NCBI GenBank assembly: GCA_043803805.1
Contig: JAZDJP010000056.1
Location: 21,559 to 85,558 of the forward strand
Length of the DNA stretch: 64,000 nt
From: JAZDJP01 sp043803805
GTDB taxonomy: Bacteria > Planctomycetota > JAZDJP01
Reading direction: 5' to 3'
The notes beneath the pieces were generated by a model that made no database searches, had not been told where the DNA came from, and was given only the letters and a program-made list of their open reading frames with translations. Position 1 is the first letter of the stretch, and each line of letters starts with the position of its first letter. The translations under genes and the position numbers were made by a program. Below, piece after piece: positions 26,342 to 34,107 of the stretch.

Positions 26342-27757
26342 ATGACGCCCGGACGCGTGAATCCGTTTATTCGTGTGGAGTCGCTGGCCCGCGCCCCCGA
26401 TCCCGTCGCGGCATTCCGCCGTCTCGCCGCGCATGGGGATGCCTTTCTTCTCGACAGCGCCCTTCCCGGCGGCGAACACGGCCGGTATTCCTTTGTGGGC
26501 GGTTTTCCCGGACGGACCATCATGACCCGGGGGAGGGATGTCCGGGTTTGCGAGGACGGGCGCGTGAGGCGGCATCGCGGCGATCCCTGGAAGGCCCTCC
26601 GGAAGGCGTTCGGGGCGTTTCACGCGTCTTCGGGGAATTTCCCATTTCCTTTTGCCGGCGGCGCCGTCGGATTCTTTTCCTATGATCTGGCATGGTGTTT
26701 TGAACAACTTCCGCACCGGGCGAAGGACGATCTTGACGGACCGGACGCCTTCTGGGGATTTTATGATGCGATCCTCGTCGCGGATCATCGGACGGGAAAG
26801 ATGCACGTCGTGGCGCGTGAAATTCCCGGCGGGTATGGCGGACAGCGGCTCCGGGAGGTGGTGAACGAGGCGTCCGCCCGAACGCCGGCCGGCCGTCCGG
26901 TGACGGTGACGGGAAGAAAATCGCCGGCCCGGATGGTTTCGAATTTCACCCGTCCCGCCTACCTCGCGGCGGTTCAACGGGTGAAGGACCACATCGCGGC
27001 GGGGGACGTGTACCAGGTGAATATCTCCCAGCGTTTCTCGGCGCCGGCGCAGGATCCGGTAACGTTATATGAACGGTTGAGGCGGGTGAGCCCGGCGCCC
27101 TATGCGGGAATCCTGAAGTGCGGGGACGTCTGGGTGCTTTCCTCGTCACCGGAATTATTCGTTTCCGTCCGGGGCCGGAATGTCGTCACACGGCCCATCA
27201 AGGGGACGCGGCCGCGGGGACGCACCCCGGCGGAGGACCGGCGGCTGCGGCGCGAACTCGTGTCGAGCGCCAAGGATCGCGCGGAACTCGCCATGATCGT
27301 GGACCTCGAACGCAATGATCTCGGCCGGGTGTGCCGGTTCGGGTCCGTTCGCGTCACCGAGGATCGTGTCATCGAATCCTATCGGAATGTTCACCACGGC
27401 GTGGCGACCGTGCGGGGGGAACTCGCGGAAGGGGGGGATGTCCTGGATCTCGTCCGCGCCGCATTCCCGAGCGGTTCCGTGACCGGCGCGCCGAAAATCC
27501 GGTCCATGGAGATCATTGACAGCCTGGAGCCGGTGCGGCGCGGCGTGTACACGGGTTCCGTCGGCTGGATTGGGGCGAACGGCGACGCGGACCTGAACGT
27601 GGCCATCCGGACCATGGTGTGGAAGGACGGCCGCGTGCATTTTCACGTTGGCGGAGGCATCGTGGCGGATTCCGATCCGATCGCGGAATACGAAGAGACG
27701 CTCACGAAGGGCAGGGGGATGATGGAGGCATTGGGGATCCGGAATGACTTCGCCTAG
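26342..27757 (+). CDS. pabB: Aminodeoxychorismate synthase component I
   Basis: About 471 residues from the ATG at 26342. Makes 4-amino-4-deoxychorismate from chorismate for folate synthesis. The anthranilate-synthase-I-like fold is clear: GAVGFFSYDLA, YQVNISQRF, LSSSPELFVSV, and PIKGTRPRG with the Lys that distinguishes PabB from TrpE (which has Ala). Further blocks are DLERNDLGRVC, FPSGSVTGAPKIRSMEIID and a C-terminal GGGIVADSDPIAEYEETL. It is followed by pabC with a 14-nt overlap, supporting PabB over TrpE. No pabA lies in the window. Confidence 0.93.
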   Translation: MTPGRVNPFIRVESLARAPDPVAAFRRLAAHGDAFLLDSALPGGEHGRYSFVGGFPGRTIMTRGRDVRVCEDGRVRRHRGDPWKALRKAFGAFHASSGNFPFPFAGGAVGFFSYDLAWCFEQLPHRAKDDLDGPDAFWGFYDAILVADHRTGKMHVVAREIPGGYGGQRLREVVNEASARTPAGRPVTVTGRKSPARMVSNFTRPAYLAAVQRVKDHIAAGDVYQVNISQRFSAPAQDPVTLYERLRRVSPAPYAGILKCGDVWVLSSSPELFVSVRGRNVVTRPIKGTRPRGRTPAEDRRLRRELVSSAKDRAELAMIVDLERNDLGRVCRFGSVRVTEDRVIESYRNVHHGVATVRGELAEGGDVLDLVRAAFPSGSVTGAPKIRSMEIIDSLEPVRRGVYTGSVGWIGANGDADLNVAIRTMVWKDGRVHFHVGGGIVADSDPIAEYEETLTKGRGMMEALGIRNDFA

Positions 27758-28586
27758 AGACAGGATGTTATTCATTCGCGGCGGCGCCCGGATGGCTCCG
27801 GCGATCCCGTGCCGGGCCGAGGGGGCGCTTTACGGGCGCGGATTGTTTGAAACCATCTCCGTCGCGGGTGGAATGGCGATTCTCCTTCGAGAACACCTCT
27901 TCCGCATGAAACGATCGGCGCGGATTCTCGGGATACAATTTCCCGGGGATGTTGTGCGTCTGGCCGTCCGTATTCAAAAAATCATCTCCGGGGAGATTCG
28001 TTCTCTCGAAGGCGTTCGTGTGACATTGTGGGCCGGCCGGCCGGGAACGCGTTCGGTTCTCGCGGTGATGGAACGTCATTCCCCGGTGGGGTTGCGTGAT
28101 CGACGCAACGGCGTCCGGATGGCGATCGCTCCCTGGCGACGGAGCATGGACGACCCGATGGCCCGTCACAAGACGATCAACTACCTTGGAAATCTACTGG
28201 CCCGACGGGAGGCGGTCCGTCGGGGATGCTGGGATGCCCTGTTTCTCACCCCGAAGGGACGTGTCGCCGAGGGGGCGGTATCGAATGTCTTTTCCGTCAT
28301 TCAGGGGCGCGTGGTCACCCCGCCCCTTTCGGAGAACATCCTGCCGGGCATCACGCGCGCGTGGGTTCTCCGGCGATGCCGGTTTCTGGGCATCCCGTGT
28401 GTTGAGAAGCCCCTGGAACTCCGGAAATTCCGGGCGGCCGGAGAGGTTTTTGCCACGAACGCCCTTGTCGGGATTCTTCCGGTGGTCGCCCTGGATGGGG
28501 GGTGCATCGGCGGGGGGCGACCGGGGGAAGTCACCCGGCGGCTCATGGCGGATTACGAACAATTCACAACGGGGAGGATGATATGA
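27744..28586 (+). CDS. pabC: Aminodeoxychorismate lyase (class IV PLP aminotransferase fold)
   Basis: 280 residues. Releases 4-aminobenzoate and pyruvate from aminodeoxychorismate. Class IV hallmarks are GLFETISV near the start, a catalytic Lys in HKTINYLGNLLARREA, EGAVSNVFSVIQGRVVTPPL and LPGITRAWVLRRC. The ATG at 27744 overlaps the end of pabB by 14 nt, and the stop overlaps the next ATG. A branched-chain or D-amino-acid aminotransferase is the alternative within class IV, but linkage to pabB favours PabC. Confidence 0.9.
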   Translation: MTSPRDRMLFIRGGARMAPAIPCRAEGALYGRGLFETISVAGGMAILLREHLFRMKRSARILGIQFPGDVVRLAVRIQKIISGEIRSLEGVRVTLWAGRPGTRSVLAVMERHSPVGLRDRRNGVRMAIAPWRRSMDDPMARHKTINYLGNLLARREAVRRGCWDALFLTPKGRVAEGAVSNVFSVIQGRVVTPPLSENILPGITRAWVLRRCRFLGIPCVEKPLELRKFRAAGEVFATNALVGILPVVALDGGCIGGGRPGEVTRRLMADYEQFTTGRMI

Positions 28587-29698
28587 GAACGGGCGAGATT
28601 GCCGGGACTCTGGACGTGGGGCTGGAACGGCGCCTAGCGGATACCTGGGACAATTCCGGATTGCTTGTCGGCGATCCCCACCGGCCGGCCCGGCGGGCGC
28701 TGCTCACCCTGGACGTCACGGCGGAAACGATTCGTGAAGCGGTCCGCGCCGGGGCGGAACTCATCGTGAGTCACCATCCTGTGATTTTCGATCCTCTCAA
28801 GACCGTTAATGAAGAAACACCGAAGGGATCCCTTGTCTCGGAAATCATCCGCCGGCGGCTGGCCGTGTATGCCGCCCACACGAATGTGGATCGCATGCAG
28901 GGGGGGATCAACGACCGCCTCGCGGCGCTGGCCGGGATCCGGGAGCCGCGGCCGTTGGCGTCCGTTTCCGGGCGCGGAAACGTCAAAATCGTCACGTTTC
29001 TTCCGGAAAAGGATATTCCCCGTGTCCGCGCGGCCCTGTGCGCGTCGGGAGCGGGTGTCATCGGGGAATATCGCGAGTGTTCCTTCTCCGCGCCCGGCAC
29101 GGGCACATTCCGGGGCGGCGCGGCGTCGAACCCCCGCGTTGGGCAAAAAGGCCGGTTCGAGACGGTGGCCGAACGGCGGCTTGAGGTGGTGGTCCCGGCC
29201 GACAGGATTGCGGCGGTCGTCGCGGCGATGCGGAAGGTCCATTCGTACGAAACGCCGGCCTATGACGTTTATCCTCTGGTGGAGGTATCGCCGGGGGCCG
29301 GTTACGGCCGCTGGGGCGATCTGGAGAAACCGGTCCGCGCGGGGGATTGGCTCCGTCGTTTGCGTCGGGCGTTGAAATCGTCCGTTGTCCGGACGACCGG
29401 GGATCTCCGCCGTCGCGTGAAACGGGTGGCGGTCTGCGGGGGGGCGGGCGGGGAGTTTCTACGTGAAGCGCTTTCCCGCGGCGTCGAACTCTACGTCACG
29501 GGGGACGTGAGACATCACCACTTCGATGAGGCGGCCTCGGCCGGAGTGATTCTCGCCGACGCCGGACACGCCGAAACCGATTGGGCGGGGTTTGCGGCCG
29601 CGGTCCGGGCGTTTTGGAAACGGGAGGCGCGCCTTCGGGATGTGGCGCTCGTCGTGAGCCGCTCACCGTGGAATGTCATATGTGCGGAGAAAGGATGA
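28583..29698 (+). CDS. NIF3-family dinuclear metal-centre protein
   Basis: 371 residues from the ATG at 28583 (GGGAGG ribosome binding site; ATGA overlap with pabC). The long form has an N-terminal NIF3 half with DNSGLLVGDP and the metal motif VSHHPVIF, and HTNVDRMQGGINDRLA. A PII/CutA-like insert (about 130-245, NVKIVTFLPEKDIPRVRAAL) precedes the C-terminal half with YVTGDVRHHHFDEA and DAGHAETD. NIF3 proteins form hexameric rings with two metals per subunit; their reaction is uncertain and the label GTP cyclohydrolase I type 2 is not well supported. Confidence 0.9.
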   Translation: MRTGEIAGTLDVGLERRLADTWDNSGLLVGDPHRPARRALLTLDVTAETIREAVRAGAELIVSHHPVIFDPLKTVNEETPKGSLVSEIIRRRLAVYAAHTNVDRMQGGINDRLAALAGIREPRPLASVSGRGNVKIVTFLPEKDIPRVRAALCASGAGVIGEYRECSFSAPGTGTFRGGAASNPRVGQKGRFETVAERRLEVVVPADRIAAVVAAMRKVHSYETPAYDVYPLVEVSPGAGYGRWGDLEKPVRAGDWLRRLRRALKSSVVRTTGDLRRRVKRVAVCGGAGGEFLREALSRGVELYVTGDVRHHHFDEAASAGVILADAGHAETDWAGFAAAVRAFWKREARLRDVALVVSRSPWNVICAEKG

Positions 29699-30111
29699 TT
29701 CAATTCCCCGTCAGCGCTGAAAAGATGCGGGTGCTCGAGGCGAAGATGGTTGCGCTTCATATCCGCGAGGCGGATCTGGAGGAGGAATTCATCCGTTCCG
29801 GGGGGCCCGGCGGCCAGAACGTCAACAAGACCGCGACCTGCGTGCGCCTCCGCCACAAACCGACGGGCATCGAGGTGCGCGTCCAGAGGGAGCGGTCCCA
29901 GGCGTTGAATCGTTTTATCGCCCGGCGGCTTCTCGCCGAGCGCGTCGAGGCGAAAATCAAGGGGGTCGCGCTCGCCGAGGAGTCGAAACAGGAAAAGATC
30001 CGTCGCCAGAAACAGCGCCGCTCCCGCCGGTCGCGCCTGAAAATGTTCGCGGACCGGAAACACAGGGCGGGAATCAAGCAGATGCGATCCGGGGCGCCGG
30101 AGTGGGAATAA
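29695..30111 (+). CDS. Release-factor-like peptidyl-tRNA hydrolase domain protein
   Basis: 138 residues. It carries the class-I release-factor catalytic motif GGPGGQNVNKT and a long basic C-terminal tail (KIRRQKQRRSRRSRLKMFAD) but lacks a codon-recognition domain. After GGQ, TCVRLRHKPTGIEVRVQRER and a later NR resemble the mitochondrial MTRFR/C12orf65 type more than ArfB, so a role in rescuing stalled ribosomes is inferred. The ATG at 29695 overlaps the NIF3 stop (ATGA) with a GGAGAAAGG ribosome binding site, making it the fourth gene of the pabB operon. Confidence 0.85.
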   Translation: MIQFPVSAEKMRVLEAKMVALHIREADLEEEFIRSGGPGGQNVNKTATCVRLRHKPTGIEVRVQRERSQALNRFIARRLLAERVEAKIKGVALAEESKQEKIRRQKQRRSRRSRLKMFADRKHRAGIKQMRSGAPEWE

Positions 30112-30119
30112 AGAAATGG

Positions 30120-30145
30120 TGAATGCGGAATGATGAATGATGAAA
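30120..30145. repeat. AATGCGGAATGATGAATGATGA short repeat
   Basis: Counterpart of the block at 21379-21402, in the opposite orientation. It follows the pabB operon. The next 60 nt hold TCAAGTCTTCAAGTCGTCAG short-period sequence that runs into the stop codon of the YdeI-like gene. Confidence 0.4.
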
Positions 30146-30202
30146 GGGCGGTCGGCAAGTCAAATGGGATTATGTGTCCCGAATGGCAAATTCGGATCAA
30201 TC

Positions 30203-30550
30203 TCAAGTCTTCAAGTCGTCAGGCATGACTTCAAGTCCGCCCCCCTCCACACGGTTCGCATCGAGCATTTTCTTTGCTCGTTTTCGATTGGGCGCGGACC
30301 AGTTGCTTCCAGTTGTTTTCCGCGGTGTGAACCTGCGAACATACTGTTCTTTTGATATCGATTTGAAAACTCCATCAATCCAACCGAAACAGATCGCCTC
30401 CTCGACAGAGTCATTGTAACTCATGGTCTGCTTGCCGGATTCTTTTTTGAAGTACACGAGCCATATTTCCCGTTTCTTCCCGCCATTCTGTGTCAGCCAT
30501 TGTCTCCAGTGACGTCTGGATTTTGCAAGAAACATTTCGCCAATTTTCAT
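30203..30550 (-). CDS. YdeI/OmpD-associated family protein, C-terminally truncated
   Basis: 115 residues from the ATG at 30550 (AAGGA about 8 nt upstream). The N-terminal consensus is clear: RRHWRQWLTQNGGKKREIWL, SYNDSVEEAICFGWIDG, RFTPRKTTGSNWSAPNRKRA. Full-length members are roughly 190 residues; here sequence similarity stops after about residue 98 and the frame runs into short-period intergenic repeat DNA that provides the stop. The composition is AT-rich against its neighbours. Probably a horizontally acquired gene now 3' truncated and possibly non-functional. Confidence 0.7.
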   Translation of the reverse strand: MKIGEMFLAKSRRHWRQWLTQNGGKKREIWLVYFKKESGKQTMSYNDSVEEAICFGWIDGVFKSISKEQYVRRFTPRKTTGSNWSAPNRKRAKKMLDANRVEGGGLEVMPDDLKT

Positions 30551-30580
30551 GCTGTAGGTCCTTTTTCGTTTTTTGATTTG

Positions 30581-30598
30581 CGTCATGACATCATGTCG
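30581..30598. repeat. CGTCATGA palindrome at the 3' end of the MFS exporter gene
   Basis: CGTCATGA-CA-TCATGTCG, one arm mismatch. On the minus strand it supplies the TGA stop of the MFS gene, the same arrangement as at kdsA. Confidence 0.7.
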
Positions 30599-31757
30599 TT
30601 CTTTCCCTTACCATAAGAACCATCCCTCCCGCCGCCGCCAGGGCCAGCGCCGATCCCGTCAGGAACGCCGCCGGGGCGCCGAAGGATTGCCAGAGCCAGC
30701 CGAATATGAAACTCGCCGGCAGGAGGCCGAATCCCATCACCCCGTGGTAGAAGCCGAAGGCCGTTCCGCGGAGATTGGCGGGGACGAGCGACGCCACAAG
30801 GGCCTTCTCGGCCGGTTCGGTGAGGCCGTAATAGATTCCATAGGCCATGAACAACGCAATCAGAACGGACTTGGAATCCGTGAATCCGAACGCGCCATAC
30901 ACCCCCGCATAGACGATCCATCCGAACGCGATGAGCCACCGGCGGTCCACCTTGTCCGCCAGAAGCCCGCCGCCGCTCGTCGCCACGACCTTGACCACAT
31001 GATGAAGCGACCAGAGGATGGCGATCCACGACGGGGAGATGCCGGTGTCCCGGAGACGGAGCAATAAAAACATATCCGAGGAGTTGCCCAGGGTGAAAAG
31101 TCCCATGATTGCAAGAAAGGCCCGGAACCCGGGGTTGAGGTCGCGCAATCGCCCGCGGGGGGGAATTCCCCGGGTTGCCGTTTCCGCGGGGGCTTTCTCC
31201 CGGAGCCCGAAGGCTAAAATAAAAATAACGAAAACGCCGGGGATGATCGCGAGCAGAAATACGGTGGCCAGGGAAAGCCCCGCCAGCGACAAAAGCATGG
31301 CCGCGACGAGAGGGCCGAGCACCGCTCCGAAGTGGTCCATGGCCCGGTGGAATCCGTAGGCCGCCCCGCGGATTTCCGGGGGCGTCGCGTCGGCGATGAG
31401 GGCGTCGCGGGGGGCGGTCCGGAGTCCCTTTCCGATCCGGTCGCCGAAGCGGCAGGCCAGCACAAACGGCCAGGAACCGGCCAGGCCGATGAGGGGGCGG
31501 ACGAGTCCCGAAAGGCCGTACCCGCCGAGAACGAGGGGCTTGCGCCGGCCGCTCCGATCGGTCCAGAACCCGGAGGCGACCTTGAGGAGGGAGGCGGTGG
31601 ACTCGGCGATGCCCTCGATGAACCCGAGCGTCAGCGCCCCGGCCCCGAGACCGGCGAGGAATACGGGCAGGAGCGGGTAGATCATTTCGCTCGAGAGGTC
31701 CGTGAGCAGACTCACGATCCCGAGGATGACCACGGTGCGGGGGATGGCGCGTATCAT
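30591..31757 (-). CDS. MFS transporter (drug/unknown substrate exporter type)
   Basis: 388 residues with about twelve hydrophobic segments and no large insert. The family motif A region is ASGFWTDRSGRRKPLVLGGY after TM2, and a second DRIGKGLRTAPRDALIADAT segment is typical of the bacterial MFS_1 subfamily with GKG(L/I)RTAPRDA. The substrate cannot be deduced. Start ATG at 31757, divergent from mqnA across an 84-nt spacer that contains AT-rich TTATAA and TATAGG candidates. The stop codon comes from a CGTCATGA palindrome. Confidence 0.85.
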   Translation of the reverse strand: MIRAIPRTVVILGIVSLLTDLSSEMIYPLLPVFLAGLGAGALTLGFIEGIAESTASLLKVASGFWTDRSGRRKPLVLGGYGLSGLVRPLIGLAGSWPFVLACRFGDRIGKGLRTAPRDALIADATPPEIRGAAYGFHRAMDHFGAVLGPLVAAMLLSLAGLSLATVFLLAIIPGVFVIFILAFGLREKAPAETATRGIPPRGRLRDLNPGFRAFLAIMGLFTLGNSSDMFLLLRLRDTGISPSWIAILWSLHHVVKVVATSGGGLLADKVDRRWLIAFGWIVYAGVYGAFGFTDSKSVLIALFMAYGIYYGLTEPAEKALVASLVPANLRGTAFGFYHGVMGFGLLPASFIFGWLWQSFGAPAAFLTGSALALAAAGGMVLMVRERTT

Positions 31758-31841
31758 CGAAATGTCTTGCGGGAGTTTTCGTTCACTGTTATAAGAACGG
31801 TATAGGAATGGCGGCGGAAATCAAGGGATTGGTGCGGGCTC

Positions 31842-32666
31842 ATGGCTGATAAAATCCGGATCGGAATCATGTCCTCCCTCAGCGCGGCGCCCTACCGTTA
31901 CGGGCTATCGCGGATGACGGATCGAATTGTGTTGCATGTCGCGGAGCCGGCGGCTCTTGCGGAGGATCTCCGGGCGGACCGTGTGGACGCGGCGCTCATC
32001 CCTTCCATCGAATATTACCGGACCACGGGGCTTGGCGCCCTCCCGGGCATGGGGATTTCCTCGCGGGGGAAAATCCGGAGCATTCGTCTCTACCACCGCG
32101 TGCCGCCCGCGGACGTGCGCGCGCTTATGCTGGACGCGCGGTCGCGCACGTCGGCGGTCTTGGCCCGGCTCATTCTCAAGGAGCGGTATGGCGCCGTTCC
32201 TCGGGAGGTGTTCGAGGCGAAGTCCGGCGATCCCGTTCCGGAACGCGCCGACGCCTGGCTTGTCACCGGGAATGCGGCCATGATTGGGAATGCGGACATT
32301 TCGTATCTCGATCTGGGTGAGGAGTGGCAGCGGCTTACGGCGTTGCCCTTTGTGTATTGCCTTTGGGCGGTCAAGGCGGATCGGTTTTTCGAGGGGCTGC
32401 TCAAGTTCATCTCACGCGCCACGGCCGTGGGACTCGATGCCATTCCCGAAATCGCCCGGGAGGAGGCGCCGCGCCTGGGGCTGACGGTGGCGGAATGCGC
32501 GGATTTTATGCGGGATGTCGTGATTTATGATTTCGGGGTGAACGAACGCTCGGGGCTTGCCCTTTTCTACAAGTATGCCGTTCGCATGAAGGAGGCCCCC
32601 GTGGGACGCGAGATGAAATTCTATCAGGCCGCGTCGGCGTCCGGATATCATCCGGCGATCAAGTAG
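31842..32666 (+). CDS. mqnA: Chorismate dehydratase of the futalosine menaquinone pathway
   Basis: 274 residues. MqnA converts chorismate to 3-[(1-carboxyvinyl)oxy]benzoate, the first step of the futalosine route. The periplasmic-binding-protein-like fold is recognisable: RIGIMSSLSAAPYRYGL, DRVDAALIPSIEYYRT, DARSRTSAVLARLILKERYG, WLVTGNAAMIG and LGEEWQRLTALPFVYCLWAV. MqnD is the closest alternative, but the LIPS-EYYR and LDLGEEW segments fit MqnA. No other mqn gene is in the window. Confidence 0.88.
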   Translation: MADKIRIGIMSSLSAAPYRYGLSRMTDRIVLHVAEPAALAEDLRADRVDAALIPSIEYYRTTGLGALPGMGISSRGKIRSIRLYHRVPPADVRALMLDARSRTSAVLARLILKERYGAVPREVFEAKSGDPVPERADAWLVTGNAAMIGNADISYLDLGEEWQRLTALPFVYCLWAVKADRFFEGLLKFISRATAVGLDAIPEIAREEAPRLGLTVAECADFMRDVVIYDFGVNERSGLALFYKYAVRMKEAPVGREMKFYQAASASGYHPAIK

Positions 32667-32699
32667 CCGGGGAAACGAATATCTGTGGTGTGATGGTCC

Positions 32700-33371
32700 A
32701 TGTTCTTCATCCTCCCGGTGGGTGACGACAATCCGCGTCGGCATTTTCCCGTTGTCAACCTTTTCCTCATCGCGGCCAACGTCGGGGTTTTCCTGTTCTA
32801 CGCCTTCGATACGCCCGACCGGGCCGAATGCTTCATTCTCCGGTGGGGGTTGGTCCCCGCCTCGTGGCGGCCGGAGACTCTGGTCACCTCGATCTTTCTC
32901 CACGGGGGCATTGCCCATCTTCTGGGCAACATGCTGTTTCTCTGGATCGCCGGGGATAACGTCGAGGATCGCGTCGGGCACATCCGGTATCTGTTGCTGT
33001 ACCTTTTTCTTGGCGTGGCGGCCGGCGCGGCCCATGTGATATTCAATCCCGCCTCGCTCCTCCCGTGCGTGGGGGCCAGCGGCGCCATATCGGGGGTCCT
33101 GGCGGGGTATCTGGTCCTTTTTCCGGGGGCGCGCATCCGGTTCGCTTTCATATTTGTCATTTTCCGGCTGTTTTCGTTTCCCATGCCGGCCCTTGTCGCC
33201 ATCGGGTTCTGGTTTTTGGAGCAGGTGTTTCTTGCGCATCTGGCGCGGGTGGAGGCCGTAACCCAGGTCGCCTACGACGCCCACATCGGCGGCTTCTCGG
33301 CGGGATTCATCATCCTGCTCGCGGCGCGGATGACGGGAATGGTGAAGGGGGGGACGCGCAGACGCGGATGA
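32700..33371 (+). CDS. Rhomboid-family intramembrane serine protease
   Basis: 223 residues, about six TM helices. The catalytic dyad is visible: GASG at 125-128 (Ser127) and His195 in AYDAHIGGF. The conserved HGGIAHLLGNMLFLWIAGDN block (68-87) forms the L1/TM2 region. Cleaves TM segments of membrane substrates; the substrate is unknown. ATG at 32700, 33 nt after mqnA, with only a weak ribosome binding site. A long hairpin-forming repeat follows 12 nt after its stop. Confidence 0.88.
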   Translation: MFFILPVGDDNPRRHFPVVNLFLIAANVGVFLFYAFDTPDRAECFILRWGLVPASWRPETLVTSIFLHGGIAHLLGNMLFLWIAGDNVEDRVGHIRYLLLYLFLGVAAGAAHVIFNPASLLPCVGASGAISGVLAGYLVLFPGARIRFAFIFVIFRLFSFPMPALVAIGFWFLEQVFLAHLARVEAVTQVAYDAHIGGFSAGFIILLAARMTGMVKGGTRRRG

Positions 33372-33383
33372 CGCGACCCGTGT

Positions 33384-33480
33384 CATGAAATTTCGAATGC
33401 CGAGTGCCGAATTTCGAATAAATTCGACATGCAGGACCTGAATTGATTCGGCATTCGGAATTCGACATTCGGCATTTCAC
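33384..33480. repeat. Long imperfect inverted repeat of the CGAATTC/CGAATGC family
   Basis: A left arm (about 33387-33429) and right arm (about 33441-33477) of roughly 39 nt pair at about three quarters of positions, around CAGGACCTG. It lies between the convergent rhomboid and hisB genes, where it could form a large bidirectional terminator-like hairpin. Confidence 0.65.
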
Positions 33481-33502
33481 CGGTTTCATCCGATGGGTAC
33501 TT

Positions 33503-34096
33503 CTACAGTTTCCCCTTCGTGGACGGTACGCCCTTCTCACGCGGATTCCGGCGCGTGGCGGCCTCGAGTGACCGGCCCGCCGCCTTGAAAATGGCCTCCG
33601 CGATGTGGTGGGAGTTGTCGCCGTAGGGCACGGTGACGTGGAGGTTCATGCGGGCGTTGTTGGCGAACGCCGCGAGGAATTCCTTGACGAGTCCCGTCTC
33701 GAACTTTCCCGTTTTCGATGTGGGGTAGGTCACCCGATAGGCGAGGAACGGCCGTCCGGAGAGGTCCGCCGCCACGGTGGCCAGGGAGTCCTCCATGGGG
33801 AGGGTGAAGAATCCGAAGCGAGTAATACTTTTCTTTTCGCCGAGGGCCTTGGCGAAGGCCTCCCCGAGCACGATGCCGAGGTCCTCCACGGTGTGGTGGG
33901 CGTCCACGTCGAGATCCCCCCGGGCCGCGATCGTGATGTCGAAGTAGCCGTGCCGGGCGAACAGGTCCAGCATATGGTCGAGGAATCCCAGCCCGGTCGC
34001 GATGCGGGCGGTTCCGTTTCCGTCGAGGTTCACGGTGACGGCGATGTCGGTTTCCTTGGTCTTCCGGCGGACGGTGGCGATGCGGGCGGCGGGCAT
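33503..34096 (-). CDS. hisB: Imidazoleglycerol-phosphate dehydratase
   Basis: 197 residues, the monofunctional form without the phosphatase domain. Removes water from imidazole-glycerol phosphate in histidine synthesis. Two metal-binding repeats are visible: DVDAHHTVEDLGIVLGEA and GDNSHHIAEAIFKAAGRSLE. FLDHMLDLFARHG and MEDSLATVAADLSGRPFL are also conserved. Start ATG at 34096 with AAGGAG 7 nt upstream. It lies 11 nt after hisC, the last of the hisD-hisC-hisB run. Confidence 0.95.
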   Translation of the reverse strand: MPAARIATVRRKTKETDIAVTVNLDGNGTARIATGLGFLDHMLDLFARHGYFDITIAARGDLDVDAHHTVEDLGIVLGEAFAKALGEKKSITRFGFFTLPMEDSLATVAADLSGRPFLAYRVTYPTSKTGKFETGLVKEFLAAFANNARMNLHVTVPYGDNSHHIAEAIFKAAGRSLEAATRRNPREKGVPSTKGKL

Positions 34097-34107
34097 GGGA
34101 TGTCTCC

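Noticed and set aside
26342..27757. PabB as anthranilate synthase TrpE
   Set aside because: PIKGTRPRG has the Lys typical of PabB and the gene overlaps pabC; no trp genes are nearby.
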